In this document: piece by piece, positions 1-6,384 of the stretch
Layout: each line of letters starts with the position of its first letter
Position numbering within the stretch: the first letter of the stretch is position 1
DNA from: Nitrospirota bacterium
GTDB taxonomy: Bacteria; Nitrospirota; Nitrospiria; Nitrospirales; UBA8639
Assembly: GCA_029879555.1 (NCBI GenBank)
Contig: JAOUQB010000053.1
Span: forward strand, 1-10,606
Length of the DNA: 10,606 nt
Direction of reading: 5' to 3'
Program-made: the position numbers and the translations under genes
The notes under the pieces: generated by a model
The model's database searches: none
The model's input: only the letters and a program-made list of their open reading frames with translations
Told to the model about the DNA's origin: nothing

Positions 1-915
1 AAAATACGGCATATTTTCATTGATTTCCCCGGCCAATTCAATGAACCTTGTATGCACATCATATTCCTTAGATTTCCATGCTAAATAATAGGGATCCAAG
101 GGAATACAATGCCCCCCGACACCTGGACCGGGATAGAATGCCATAAAGCCAAAATTCTTCGTAGCCGCCGCATCGATTACTTCATAGACGTTAATGTCCA
201 TCCGTTCGCACAGCATGGTCAGTTCATTGACCAACGCAATATTCACGGACCGGAAGACATTCTCGAAGACCTTGGCCATTTCAGCCACTCGGGGAGAGCT
301 GAGTGGAAAGACTTTGACGATCGATTGTTCATAAAATAACTTCGAGACTTCCTGGCATCCTTCCGTCACTCCCCCAACCAGTTTGAAGGTATTGTGGGTT
401 TTAAAGTCCGGATTTCCTGGATCCACCCGTTCTGGAGAAAAGGCCACAAACAAATCTTTGCCTGGGGTAAGACCTTTTGCGGTCAACGCGGGCAATATGA
501 CTTCTTCGGTGGTCCCTGGGTAGGTAGTACTTTCTAACACGACCAGCATATTGGGATGGGCATAGTTGGCGATATGCCCAAGCACTTTGACGATTGCCGT
601 AATATCTGGTTCTTTGTTTCGAGTCAGCGGCGTAGGAACACAAATGAGGATCACATCGCATTGCTGCAGCACCGAAAAATCAGTGGTCGCTTCCAAGCGT
701 TTTTGCTCCACGACCTCACGCAAGTCAGCGTCAGCCACATCTAAAATATAATTATGGGCTTGCTTGACCATCTCAACCTTGCCCGCAACTTCATCAACGC
801 CAAAAACATGGAACCCCGTTTTGGCCTGAAGAACAGCCAAGGGTAATCCCACATAGCCCAATCCAACCACACCAATTTTGGCTGACCGATTCTTTATTTT
901 TTCTCGTATATCCAC
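1..915 (-). CDS. UDP-N-acetylhexosamine 6-dehydrogenase (WbpA/TviB-like), 3' end cut off by window
   Basis: Nucleotide-sugar dehydrogenase that oxidises C6 of a UDP-HexNAc to the uronic acid with two NAD+, in the cytoplasm, supplying precursors for O-antigen, capsule or glycan synthesis. The 305 visible residues show the Rossmann motif GLGYVGLP (18-25), FSPERVDPGN (159-168), ESTTYPGT (128-135), the AEMAKVFEN helix with its conserved Lys (about 215) and the catalytic loop PGPGVGGHCIPLDPYYLAWK with Cys270. GGHCIPLDP is typical of UDP-GlcNAc/ManNAc dehydrogenases; UDP-glucose dehydrogenases have GGSCFPKD. Roughly the last 120-130 residues, the substrate-binding C-terminal domain, lie outside the window. 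The start chosen is GTG at 915, with a perfect AGGAGG (923-928) seven bases upstream; an in-frame ATG at 948 has no good ribosome binding site. The gene follows the pilin by 112 bp. Exact substrate (GlcNAc or ManNAc) is not decided by the sequence. Confidence 0.93.
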   Translation of the reverse strand, partial: MDIREKIKNRSAKIGVVGLGYVGLPLAVLQAKTGFHVFGVDEVAGKVEMVKQAHNYILDVADADLREVVEQKRLEATTDFSVLQQCDVILICVPTPLTRNKEPDITAIVKVLGHIANYAHPNMLVVLESTTYPGTTEEVILPALTAKGLTPGKDLFVAFSPERVDPGNPDFKTHNTFKLVGGVTEGCQEVSKLFYEQSIVKVFPLSSPRVAEMAKVFENVFRSVNIALVNELTMLCERMDINVYEVIDAAATKNFGFMAFYPGPGVGGHCIPLDPYYLAWKSKEYDVHTRFIELAGEINENMPYF

Positions 916-975
916 GCGTCCCCCTCCTCTTGAGGCCTCTTCCCTCATGAATAAATTTTCGTAACTATTCGGGAT

Positions 976-995
976 CACTCAAATCTTCTTGAGTG
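976..995 (-). other. Small hairpin between pilin and nucleotide-sugar dehydrogenase genes
   Basis: A perfect 7-bp inverted repeat (CACTCAA / TTGAGTG) with a 6-nt loop sits 33 bp past the pilin stop codon. No T-run follows it on the minus strand, so it is not a classical intrinsic terminator. It could be a 3'-end stabilising or processing structure that separates expression of an abundant pilin from the sugar gene. The function is inferred only from position. Confidence 0.35.
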
Positions 996-1027
996 GTGTC
1001 ACTGACGACCAGATGTCTAACTCTATT

Positions 1028-1480
1028 CTAAGACGACACATCATTTGTGACATTGGTCAAAATCTTTTGCTCATTGATCGTCCAAACATCACACGTTGCA
1101 TCCCCATCGATATTGCCAATCGCCACAGCGGTAAAGGCCGTGGGACTGACAACATCCAAGGTCGAGGCGGTACACCCAGTAGGCAGGGTGCCTAAACTAG
1201 CGCCACCCAATTCGTAATAGTAGCGTTGCGAAGCTCCACTGACCCCAAACCCAACGGCATTAAAATCATCAATATATCCATTGTTCTCAGCAAAATACGC
1301 GATTTCAGCAGTATGAAGCGCCACTAAATTACTTTTGGCCTCGGTCTGCTTCGCCTTGGCTTGATATCGTAAAAAATTTGGAATGGCAATCGTCGCTAAA
1401 ATGCCAATAATCGCGACCACGATCATGAGCTCGGTCAGACTGAATCCCTGTTGATTGCGAACTAGATATCGACGGAACAT
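1028..1480 (-). CDS. Type IV major-pilin-like prepilin (PilA family)
   Basis: Structural subunit of a type IV pilus or pseudopilus, made as a prepilin, cleaved and N-methylated by PilD-type peptidase and assembled at the inner membrane. The 150-residue protein has a short basic leader (MFRRYLVRNQQG) and the class III cleavage site G12|F13 with the obligatory Glu at +5 (E17). The hydrophobic helix follows (TELMIVVAIIGILATIAIPNF), then Tyr-rich and Gly-rich segments. The C-terminal part has GNIDGDATCDVWTINE, a motif I associate with PilA-type pilins of deltaproteobacteria and relatives. Cys103 and Cys130 may form a disulfide bounding a C-terminal loop; the chain ends in Ser-Ser. The ATG at 1480 is preceded seven bases upstream by GGAGG (1488-1492). 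No other pil genes are present, so whether it is the motility pilin or a minor or secretion pseudopilin is open; size and motif favour a major pilin. Confidence 0.93.
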   Translation of the reverse strand: MFRRYLVRNQQGFSLTELMIVVAIIGILATIAIPNFLRYQAKAKQTEAKSNLVALHTAEIAYFAENNGYIDDFNAVGFGVSGASQRYYYELGGASLGTLPTGCTASTLDVVSPTAFTAVAIGNIDGDATCDVWTINEQKILTNVTNDVSS

Positions 1481-1487
1481 ACGGTGA

Positions 1488-1499
1488 CCTCCAAGGAGG
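1488..1499 (-). promoter_or_regulatory. Pilin ribosome binding site within a short hairpin
   Basis: The pilin Shine-Dalgarno GGAGG (1488-1492) is preceded at once by its complement CCTCC (1495-1499). In RNA this gives CCUC-CUUG-GAGG, a 4-bp stem closed by a CUUG tetraloop, which would cover the ribosome binding site. The pairing is read directly; any regulatory role is inference, and a 4-bp stem could be chance. Confidence 0.3.
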
Positions 1500-1537
1500 G
1501 CCTTCCCTCAATAATATGGTTGTTTGATGCCTCTCAT

Positions 1538-1568
1538 CCGAGAATCATCCTACAGTGAGTATTCTCAG
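1538..1568 (-). repeat. Inverted repeat in pilin leader
   Basis: On the minus strand CTGAGAAT pairs with ATTCTCGG (8 bp including one G-U pair) across a 15-nt loop, 58 bp upstream of the pilin start codon. It could be an RNA stem-loop in the leader or a binding site for a regulator of the pilin gene. There is no T-run after it, so it is not a terminator. Confidence 0.35.
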
Positions 1569-1687
1569 GAAACCAGGGAGACTTCTTTACAACAGCATTT
1601 TTCTTCGATTCGCCAATTCCCACCAATCTGCTTCAACTTCCAGAAACTTCTCACAACAAATTCTTCAAAGACTATAGGACTTTTCAC
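1565..1687 (-). CDS. Possible 40-residue small ORF upstream of the pilin
   Basis: A GTG-initiated ORF of 40 codons, ending in TGA, lies in the gap between the TPR lipoprotein and pilin genes. A consensus AGGAGG (1700-1705) precedes it; the spacing to GTG (1687) is 12 bases, rather long, while an in-frame CTG at 1693 is at the ideal 6 bases. The predicted peptide begins MKSPIVFEEF, is basic in the middle (SFWKLKQ), contains three consecutive cysteines (EEKCCCKE) and has no membrane segment. I recognise no family. It might be a leader peptide, a small protein or nothing. The good Shine-Dalgarno is the only real support; length alone is not significant. Confidence 0.2.
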   Translation of the reverse strand: MKSPIVFEEFVVRSFWKLKQIGGNWRIEEKCCCKEVSLVS

Positions 1688-1812
1688 CCTCAGGTTCTGC
1701 CTCCTCTAATCGACAGAAACAGGACAAATCTTAAGGGAAAATCTGGCAAAGAAAAAACCCATGCTCGAAAAGAACCACAGCGTCCTTGGAGCAAAGCAAG
1801 AGAAAAATCTAA

Positions 1813-3621
1813 TTACGGCGTGTAGGTGGATTGCTGAGAAAGAGTTGGGATGGGTTCTCCAAATCCCCTATCTCGAAATCGCTGCTTAAGCGCTTCGTTG
1901 CTGGAATCCAATTGGAGCGAATGAATCCAGGCGTCACGCGCTTTTTCAGGCTCTTTTTGGAGAAGAAAGATTTCGCCTAAATGCTCATAAATCACCGGAT
2001 CATCAGTAACCAATGCCAGCGCGCGTTGCATCATTTCCAACGCTTCATCAATTCTTCCAACCTTGAATAAGGCCCAGGCCAAACTGTCGACGTAATACCC
2101 ATTATGAGGCTTTAAGGTTACCGCACGTTGCGTCAATGAGACGGCTTGATCAATATTGATGCCACGATCAGCATAACTATACCCCAAATAATTCAACGCA
2201 TCCGCATGGTCCGCGTCGAGCTCTAGGGCTTGCTCCATTTCACGAACAACCTCATCAAAGCGATCAAGCTTGTCATAGATTGTGCCTAAATTGAAATGCA
2301 ATTCAGCATTAGACGGATCTTGCTGAATACCATCTTCCAATCGCGCTTTCGCCTGCTGATATTCTTTCATTTGAAAATACGTCAAGCCCAGCAATAAATA
2401 CGGTTCAGGACGTTTGGGATTGAGTTTGACCGCCTCTTCCAAATACGATAAAGCCGCTTCATTTCGTTTCAATCGATAGGACACAAACCCCAAATGCAAA
2501 ATGCTATCGAAGAAGGTTGGATCAATCTTCACATTCGCTTGATAGGTTTCGATAGCACGATCATAGTCCTTCATTTCTTCATACAATAAACCCAAAAAAT
2601 CTCGCACACGCAATTCGTTTGGGCGATTCCGTAAGACCCCGTTCAATTCCTCAATCGCCGCAGCGAAATTGCCTTGCTCTCCATAAATCTGGGCTTTTCG
2701 TACTTGCGCATGGAGGTCTCCAGGATTTTCCTCAAGTAGGTAATCTAAATGTCCAAGCGCTTGATCCGCCTCCTTTTGCGTGACATACAATCGAACCAGA
2801 CGCAAGCGAAACTCACGATAATCAGGGTTCACGTCCTTCAAAAACGTTTCAATCCGTTGAATGGCTTGTTCAAATTCGCCGGATTCTTCCAAGAGTTCAA
2901 CTAATTTGACATAGGCACGCTCAAATGAAGCATTCAGAGCAATGGCCTGTTCAAAATGTTTGATCGCGCCCAATTGTGCCTTATTGTCTAAGGCGATAAT
3001 TCCCAGGTAATAATGGCCCTCAGCCGAGCTGGGTACATGTTGTAAAAGATCGCGAAAAACTCCTTCAGCCTGCTCAACATCCCCTTCTGTCATCAACCAG
3101 GTGCCATGAGCCAGATACAGCCGTGGTTCGGAAGGAAATTGCCTCTTGGCCTCCTTATAGACTTGTCGCACATACTCAGGCTCTCCTGCCGCAGCAAACA
3201 GTTTCGCCATGTCCAAAAACAGGGGAACCTCTGCCAGGCGTTCGAGAGGAATTTGCTTAGCCATATTCACAGCAGCCGGCATTTGGGCTAAGGCCATATG
3301 AATTTTGGCAATACGGAGTTTCAAAAAGATCGAATCAGGGTCGAAGGTCAAACCGACCTGATAAGCTTCTAAGGCCTTGAGTCCTTCATTATTCAGTTCC
3401 GCGAGAGACCCTCGAAGAAAATGATAATAGGCTTGAGGATGGGAAATTTCCTGAATGGTGGCAGGACGCTCTTGTTCATGCAAAGCCGGTTGCGGGGCCG
3501 TACCGCAGGAAACAATGAGAAGGGGAATACTGAACAGCCCGGTTCGAATGCGACTCAGCCAACAAGGGACCGTTTTCGCGAGACGACTCGAACAGGTAGG
3601 TGGCATCAAAGAATCCGTCAC
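1813..3621 (-). CDS. TPR-repeat outer-membrane or periplasmic lipoprotein
   Basis: Large helical-repeat scaffold likely to organise protein complexes outside the inner membrane. Residues 23-39 form a lipoprotein signal (basic SRIR, hydrophobic stretch, lipobox I-V-S-C with Cys39), so the mature protein should be lipid-anchored. From about residue 62 to 575 nearly the whole chain is tandem tetratricopeptide repeats, roughly 15, with clear W/L-G-Y/A-P signatures (e.g. DRAIETYQANVKIDP, DEALEMMQRALAL). The last block (ALNYLGYSYADRGINIDQA through DPVIYEHLGEIF) resembles a conserved ending of TPR lipoproteins in deltaproteobacteria and relatives. The GTG at 3621 has a poor ribosome binding site; ATG at 3606 (Met6) also leaves a full signal peptide and is an equal candidate. 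It lies 29 bp after dnaB and 332 bp before the pilin. TPR lipoproteins include PilF/PilW pilotins and PrsT-type exopolysaccharide proteins, but this is longer than pilotins; the specific role is unknown. Confidence 0.88.
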   Translation of the reverse strand: MTDSLMPPTCSSRLAKTVPCWLSRIRTGLFSIPLLIVSCGTAPQPALHEQERPATIQEISHPQAYYHFLRGSLAELNNEGLKALEAYQVGLTFDPDSIFLKLRIAKIHMALAQMPAAVNMAKQIPLERLAEVPLFLDMAKLFAAAGEPEYVRQVYKEAKRQFPSEPRLYLAHGTWLMTEGDVEQAEGVFRDLLQHVPSSAEGHYYLGIIALDNKAQLGAIKHFEQAIALNASFERAYVKLVELLEESGEFEQAIQRIETFLKDVNPDYREFRLRLVRLYVTQKEADQALGHLDYLLEENPGDLHAQVRKAQIYGEQGNFAAAIEELNGVLRNRPNELRVRDFLGLLYEEMKDYDRAIETYQANVKIDPTFFDSILHLGFVSYRLKRNEAALSYLEEAVKLNPKRPEPYLLLGLTYFQMKEYQQAKARLEDGIQQDPSNAELHFNLGTIYDKLDRFDEVVREMEQALELDADHADALNYLGYSYADRGINIDQAVSLTQRAVTLKPHNGYYVDSLAWALFKVGRIDEALEMMQRALALVTDDPVIYEHLGEIFLLQKEPEKARDAWIHSLQLDSSNEALKQRFRDRGFGEPIPTLSQQSTYTP

Positions 3622-3650
3622 TTGAGGCGCTATGGAGTGATCAATAATCC

Positions 3651-5003
3651 TTATACTATACCAGAATGTCTTCTATCTAAATCATTAAACTTCGCATACC
3701 GATCATGAAACTGTAGGTCCACTTCCCCAATTGGCCCATTTCGATGTTTACGCACAAGGATATTCGCAATGCCCTTGTCATCGGTATCCGGGTTATACAC
3801 TTCATCACGATAGATAAACATCACCACATCCGCATCTTGCTCAATGGCCCCTGATTCACGCAAATCTGCAAGCATGGGGCGTTTGTCCGTCCGGTTTTCT
3901 ACAGCACGACTTAACTGAGAAAGCGCCACGACTGGTATATTGAGTTCTTTCGCCAACGCTTTTAACGCTCGCGAAATATCGGAAATTTCCTGTTGCCGAG
4001 ATTCGGATGACCCCTTTCCATCCATCAATTGCAGATAATCGATGATCAGAAGATCCAGCCCATGCTCAGTCTTAAGTCGACGAGCTTTTCCCCGCATTTG
4101 CTGGACACTGAGATTTCCAGAATCATCGATAAAAATTTTCGCCTGCTCCAGTTTACCAGCTGCCTCAGTCAAGGCAACCCAGTCGGGCCCTTTTAATTGT
4201 CCAGTACGAACCGCATGTGAATCGAGGTGGGCTTGAGAGCTGAGCATTCGCAAGACCAATTGCGCTCGAGACATTTCCAAGCTGAAAATACCGACAACCG
4301 CATGACCTTTGAGCGCAGCCTGTTCAGCCATGCCCAACGCCAAACTCGTCTTTCCCATACTCGGTCTGCCCGCCACAATAATTAAATCAGAAGGCTGCAG
4401 ACCAGCAAGCAGATTATCTAAATCTGTATACCCCGTAGGCACCCCAGTTATTTTCTCTTGCCGACTATAGAGTCGATCAATAATTTCAACACTGTCCTGA
4501 ATGATACTACTAACAGGGGCGAAGGTTCCTCCTAAATGCCCTTGCGCTAGACGAAAAATTTCACGCTCTGCGAATTCCAAGAGTTCGTCCGTTTTGGTTG
4601 TCCCTTCATACCCTTTCATCACCACATCAGTGGCAGTCCGAACTAAGCCACGAAGCAGTGATTTATCCCGAACAATGTGACAGTGGTAGCGAATGTTTGC
4701 CGCACTAGGCACCATCTGGACCAATTCGGCAATATAGGAAGCCCCCCCAACCTGATCTAATTCTCCCGTGCCACGCAAAAATTCAGTGAGCGTAATTTGG
4801 TCAACCGCCTGATTGCGCTCAGACAAGGCCACCATGCTGCGATATACCATCTTATTGGCCGTGCGATAAAAATCTTCTTCCGACAAGATTTCCATCGAAC
4901 GATTGAGGGCGGCATTATCCAACAGAATCGCACCAAGGACCGATTGCTCAGCCTCTACGTTCTGAGGAGGGACGCGGACGTCAGGTATTTCAGAAATCGC
5001 CAT
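3651..5003 (-). CDS. dnaB: Replicative DNA helicase DnaB
   Basis: Hexameric 5'-3' helicase that unwinds DNA at the replication fork, loaded at the origin and contacting primase. The 450 residues are the normal length, with no intein. The N-terminal primase-interaction domain begins at the family signature PPQNVEAEQSVLGAILLD (12-29). The RecA-type ATPase domain has Walker A GRPSMGKT (212-219), the catalytic Glu in FSLEMS (Glu242), Walker B LLIIDYLQLM (318-327), SQLSRAVENR (362-371), DLRESGAIEQDAD (380-392) and the RKHRNGP loop (418-424) supplying the arginine finger. ATG 5003 is preceded by GGAG (5008-5011) and lies inside the end of hisZ, overlapping it by 14 bp, which suggests co-transcription and perhaps translational coupling. 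The TPR lipoprotein gene follows 29 bp after its stop codon. Confidence 0.97.
   Translation of the reverse strand: MAISEIPDVRVPPQNVEAEQSVLGAILLDNAALNRSMEILSEEDFYRTANKMVYRSMVALSERNQAVDQITLTEFLRGTGELDQVGGASYIAELVQMVPSAANIRYHCHIVRDKSLLRGLVRTATDVVMKGYEGTTKTDELLEFAEREIFRLAQGHLGGTFAPVSSIIQDSVEIIDRLYSRQEKITGVPTGYTDLDNLLAGLQPSDLIIVAGRPSMGKTSLALGMAEQAALKGHAVVGIFSLEMSRAQLVLRMLSSQAHLDSHAVRTGQLKGPDWVALTEAAGKLEQAKIFIDDSGNLSVQQMRGKARRLKTEHGLDLLIIDYLQLMDGKGSSESRQQEISDISRALKALAKELNIPVVALSQLSRAVENRTDKRPMLADLRESGAIEQDADVVMFIYRDEVYNPDTDDKGIANILVRKHRNGPIGEVDLQFHDRYAKFNDLDRRHSGIV
3655..3663 (-). promoter_or_regulatory. Possible extended -10 promoter for the TPR lipoprotein gene
   Basis: Within the last codons of dnaB the minus strand reads TGG-TATAGT: an extended -10 TGn motif directly followed by a hexamer matching TATAAT at five of six positions. 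Transcription would start near 3648, giving a leader of about 27-42 nt to the GTG 3621 or ATG 3606. No good -35 is visible, which extended -10 promoters tolerate. Confidence 0.3.
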
Positions 5004-6315
5004 GAATCTCCGTTCGAAGGCGTTGAGGCAATTCTTGGAAAGCCACTCGTGATTGCCGTGGCTTCAATGAAGAATCCGAATATTCGACTAAGAGCACTGA
5101 TTCGTTTGGACCGCTTTTCTGATCATACAGAATAACCCGGGAAATACCCCGACGCTGAGCTTCTTCCGCCACCAAAGCAAGAGAAAACTTTTGTGGATTT
5201 TTCATCGTTTCCTCAGTCACACAAATACCAGCGGCGCGTAAGGTCTGGGCTAAAGCAAAGGCTTCCTTTGCGTGACGCCTAAACCCCATTAATAACACTG
5301 GCGCAAAACCGTTGCTTCCAACTTGTCCACCACATTCTAAAGCCGAGAACAGCCGATCTAAATCCAATCCAAACCCAATGGCCGGCAAATCCCGCCCAAA
5401 GCGACCCATCAAGTGATTGTACCGCCCTCCCCCACCAATTTCACGACCCACTCCCGCCGTAAACACATCAAAAACGACCCCATCGTAATAATCAAATCCA
5501 CGAAATTCTCCCAGATCTAACAGGACATGCTGTTGAACTTGCGTGAGCGCCAGCTGCTGAAACACCTGCTCTAAACGATGCAAGGGTTTAAGCAATTGTG
5601 GATCCTTCCCGGCAATCCGCTTTCCCCACTCCAACACCTCATATTGGCCACAGCGTTCAGGGACCTGCAGAATGTCTCGCACCATCGCCCGAGGCAGTCG
5701 TTCGGAGAGTAAAATCTGTTCCAATCGTGGCAAATCTTTATGGGCAGCAGCCAACTCAGCCTGCTTTCTTCCAGATGGAGACAACCCTGATCGTGATAGC
5801 AAGGCCTTAAAAAACCCCACATGCCCCAAAGAAATTTTCCATTCCGGTAACCCGACTTGGTCCAAAACGCCTGCCAACATCGTCACCATCTCAGCATCAC
5901 CCTGATAGCTATCATTCCCAACCAGCTCAATCCCCACCTGAAACACCTCACGATCTCGCCCTCGGTGCTCCACTTCATATCGAAAAACCGTCGTTCGATA
6001 GGAAAAGCGTAAGGGAAGCGCCTCGCCCCCTAGCCCCATAGCCACCATTCTGGCAATCTGTGCGGTGGCATCAGGACGCAGCACAAGCATACGCCCTGAA
6101 GTCCGATCAGCAAATTTATAGCACTGGTCCAACACTTCCGGGGCTAGGCCAACCGAGAGCACATCTAGATATTCAAAGGTGGGCAGGATAATTTCCTGAT
6201 AGCTCCAGGTCGCCAAATAGGCCAACAATTGGTCTTCCAGGCTTCGAACACGCTGAGCCGTTTGCGGCAATAAGGTCGCGGTACCAATAGGGATGAGGGA
6301 ACGGAGCGGTTTCAT
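4990..6315 (-). CDS. hisZ: ATP phosphoribosyltransferase regulatory subunit HisZ
   Basis: Class II aminoacyl-tRNA-synthetase-like protein that binds short-form HisG and is needed for the first step of histidine synthesis and its feedback inhibition; it does not charge tRNA. The 441 residues show LRPDATAQIARM (79-90), where HisRS usually has LRPEGTA; FRYEVEHRGRDREVFQVGIELVG (111-133), lacking the HisRS RPQ-x-GR element; RGFDYYDGVVFD (272-283); IGGGGRYN (293-300); and motif-3-like AIGFGLDLDRL (312-322). A C-terminal domain (about 335-430) resembles an anticodon-binding fold. These differences make HisZ more likely than HisS. ATG 6315 is the first start after an in-frame stop, but its Shine-Dalgarno is weak (AGGT). 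It follows serA by 69 bp with a hairpin between and runs 14 bp into dnaB. A short-form hisG is expected elsewhere in the genome. Confidence 0.9.
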   Translation of the reverse strand: MKPLRSLIPIGTATLLPQTAQRVRSLEDQLLAYLATWSYQEIILPTFEYLDVLSVGLAPEVLDQCYKFADRTSGRMLVLRPDATAQIARMVAMGLGGEALPLRFSYRTTVFRYEVEHRGRDREVFQVGIELVGNDSYQGDAEMVTMLAGVLDQVGLPEWKISLGHVGFFKALLSRSGLSPSGRKQAELAAAHKDLPRLEQILLSERLPRAMVRDILQVPERCGQYEVLEWGKRIAGKDPQLLKPLHRLEQVFQQLALTQVQQHVLLDLGEFRGFDYYDGVVFDVFTAGVGREIGGGGRYNHLMGRFGRDLPAIGFGLDLDRLFSALECGGQVGSNGFAPVLLMGFRRHAKEAFALAQTLRAAGICVTEETMKNPQKFSLALVAEEAQRRGISRVILYDQKSGPNESVLLVEYSDSSLKPRQSRVAFQELPQRLRTEIHGDF

Positions 6316-6334
6316 AGGACCTATGAGGGAGAGC

Positions 6335-6362
6335 CTACCAAAAAGCCGTCAGGCTTCGGTAG
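6335..6362 (-). terminator. Hairpin with T-run between serA and hisZ (terminator or attenuator)
   Basis: On the minus strand AAGCC-TGAC-GGCTT is followed by TTT, giving a 5-bp stem, tetraloop and U-run; flanking CTACC and GGTAG can extend it to a two-tier stem. It begins 22 bp after the serA stop codon and ends 19 bp before the hisZ start. The stem is short and the U-tract only five long and partly in the stem, so termination is probably partial, letting some serA transcription reach hisZ and dnaB. Confidence 0.45.
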
Positions 6363-6384
6363 GGAGTCGGGAAGAAATACCAGG

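Larger units (their letters stand above)
1481..1812. other. 332-bp gap: long leader of the pilin gene
   Basis: No recognisable gene fills this stretch. Reading on the minus strand from the TPR stop codon there is a T-rich tract with a T6 run near 1752-1757 lacking a convincing stem, then AGGAGG (1700-1705) ahead of a possible 40-codon ORF, a TATAGT hexamer (1671-1676) with no recognisable -35, an inverted repeat (1538-1568) and the pilin ribosome binding site. It probably carries the pilin promoter and an untranslated leader, but I cannot place the start of transcription. I looked for a sigma-54 element (GG-N10-GC) and a c-di-GMP-I riboswitch core and saw neither. Confidence 0.5.

Noticed and set aside
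109..339. 76-codon plus-strand ORF opposite the sugar dehydrogenase
   Set aside because: It is the antisense shadow of the strongly conserved catalytic region of the minus-strand dehydrogenase.
1481..1700. Sigma-54 promoter for the pilin
   Set aside because: Nearest matches have GG-N9-GC or GG-N8-GC spacing instead of GG-N10-GC and lack the TTGCA-like -12 context.
1524..1709. 61-codon plus-strand ORF in the pilin leader
   Set aside because: No ribosome binding site, composition rich in Ser, Phe and Gln without a recognisable fold, and it lies opposite a probable leader.
1745..1812. Intrinsic terminator after the TPR lipoprotein gene
   Set aside because: A T6 run is present on the minus strand (1752-1757), but the best stem before it is only about 4 bp with a 22-nt loop.
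3651..5003. Intein or other insertion in dnaB
   Set aside because: dnaB is a common intein site, but length (450 residues) and uninterrupted Walker A, Walker B and RKHRNG motifs show a plain gene.
4990..6315. Histidyl-tRNA synthetase (HisS) as an alternative for hisZ
   Set aside because: LRPDATAQIAR replaces LRPEGTA and the RPQ-x-GR element is missing, as expected for HisZ and not for a charging enzyme.
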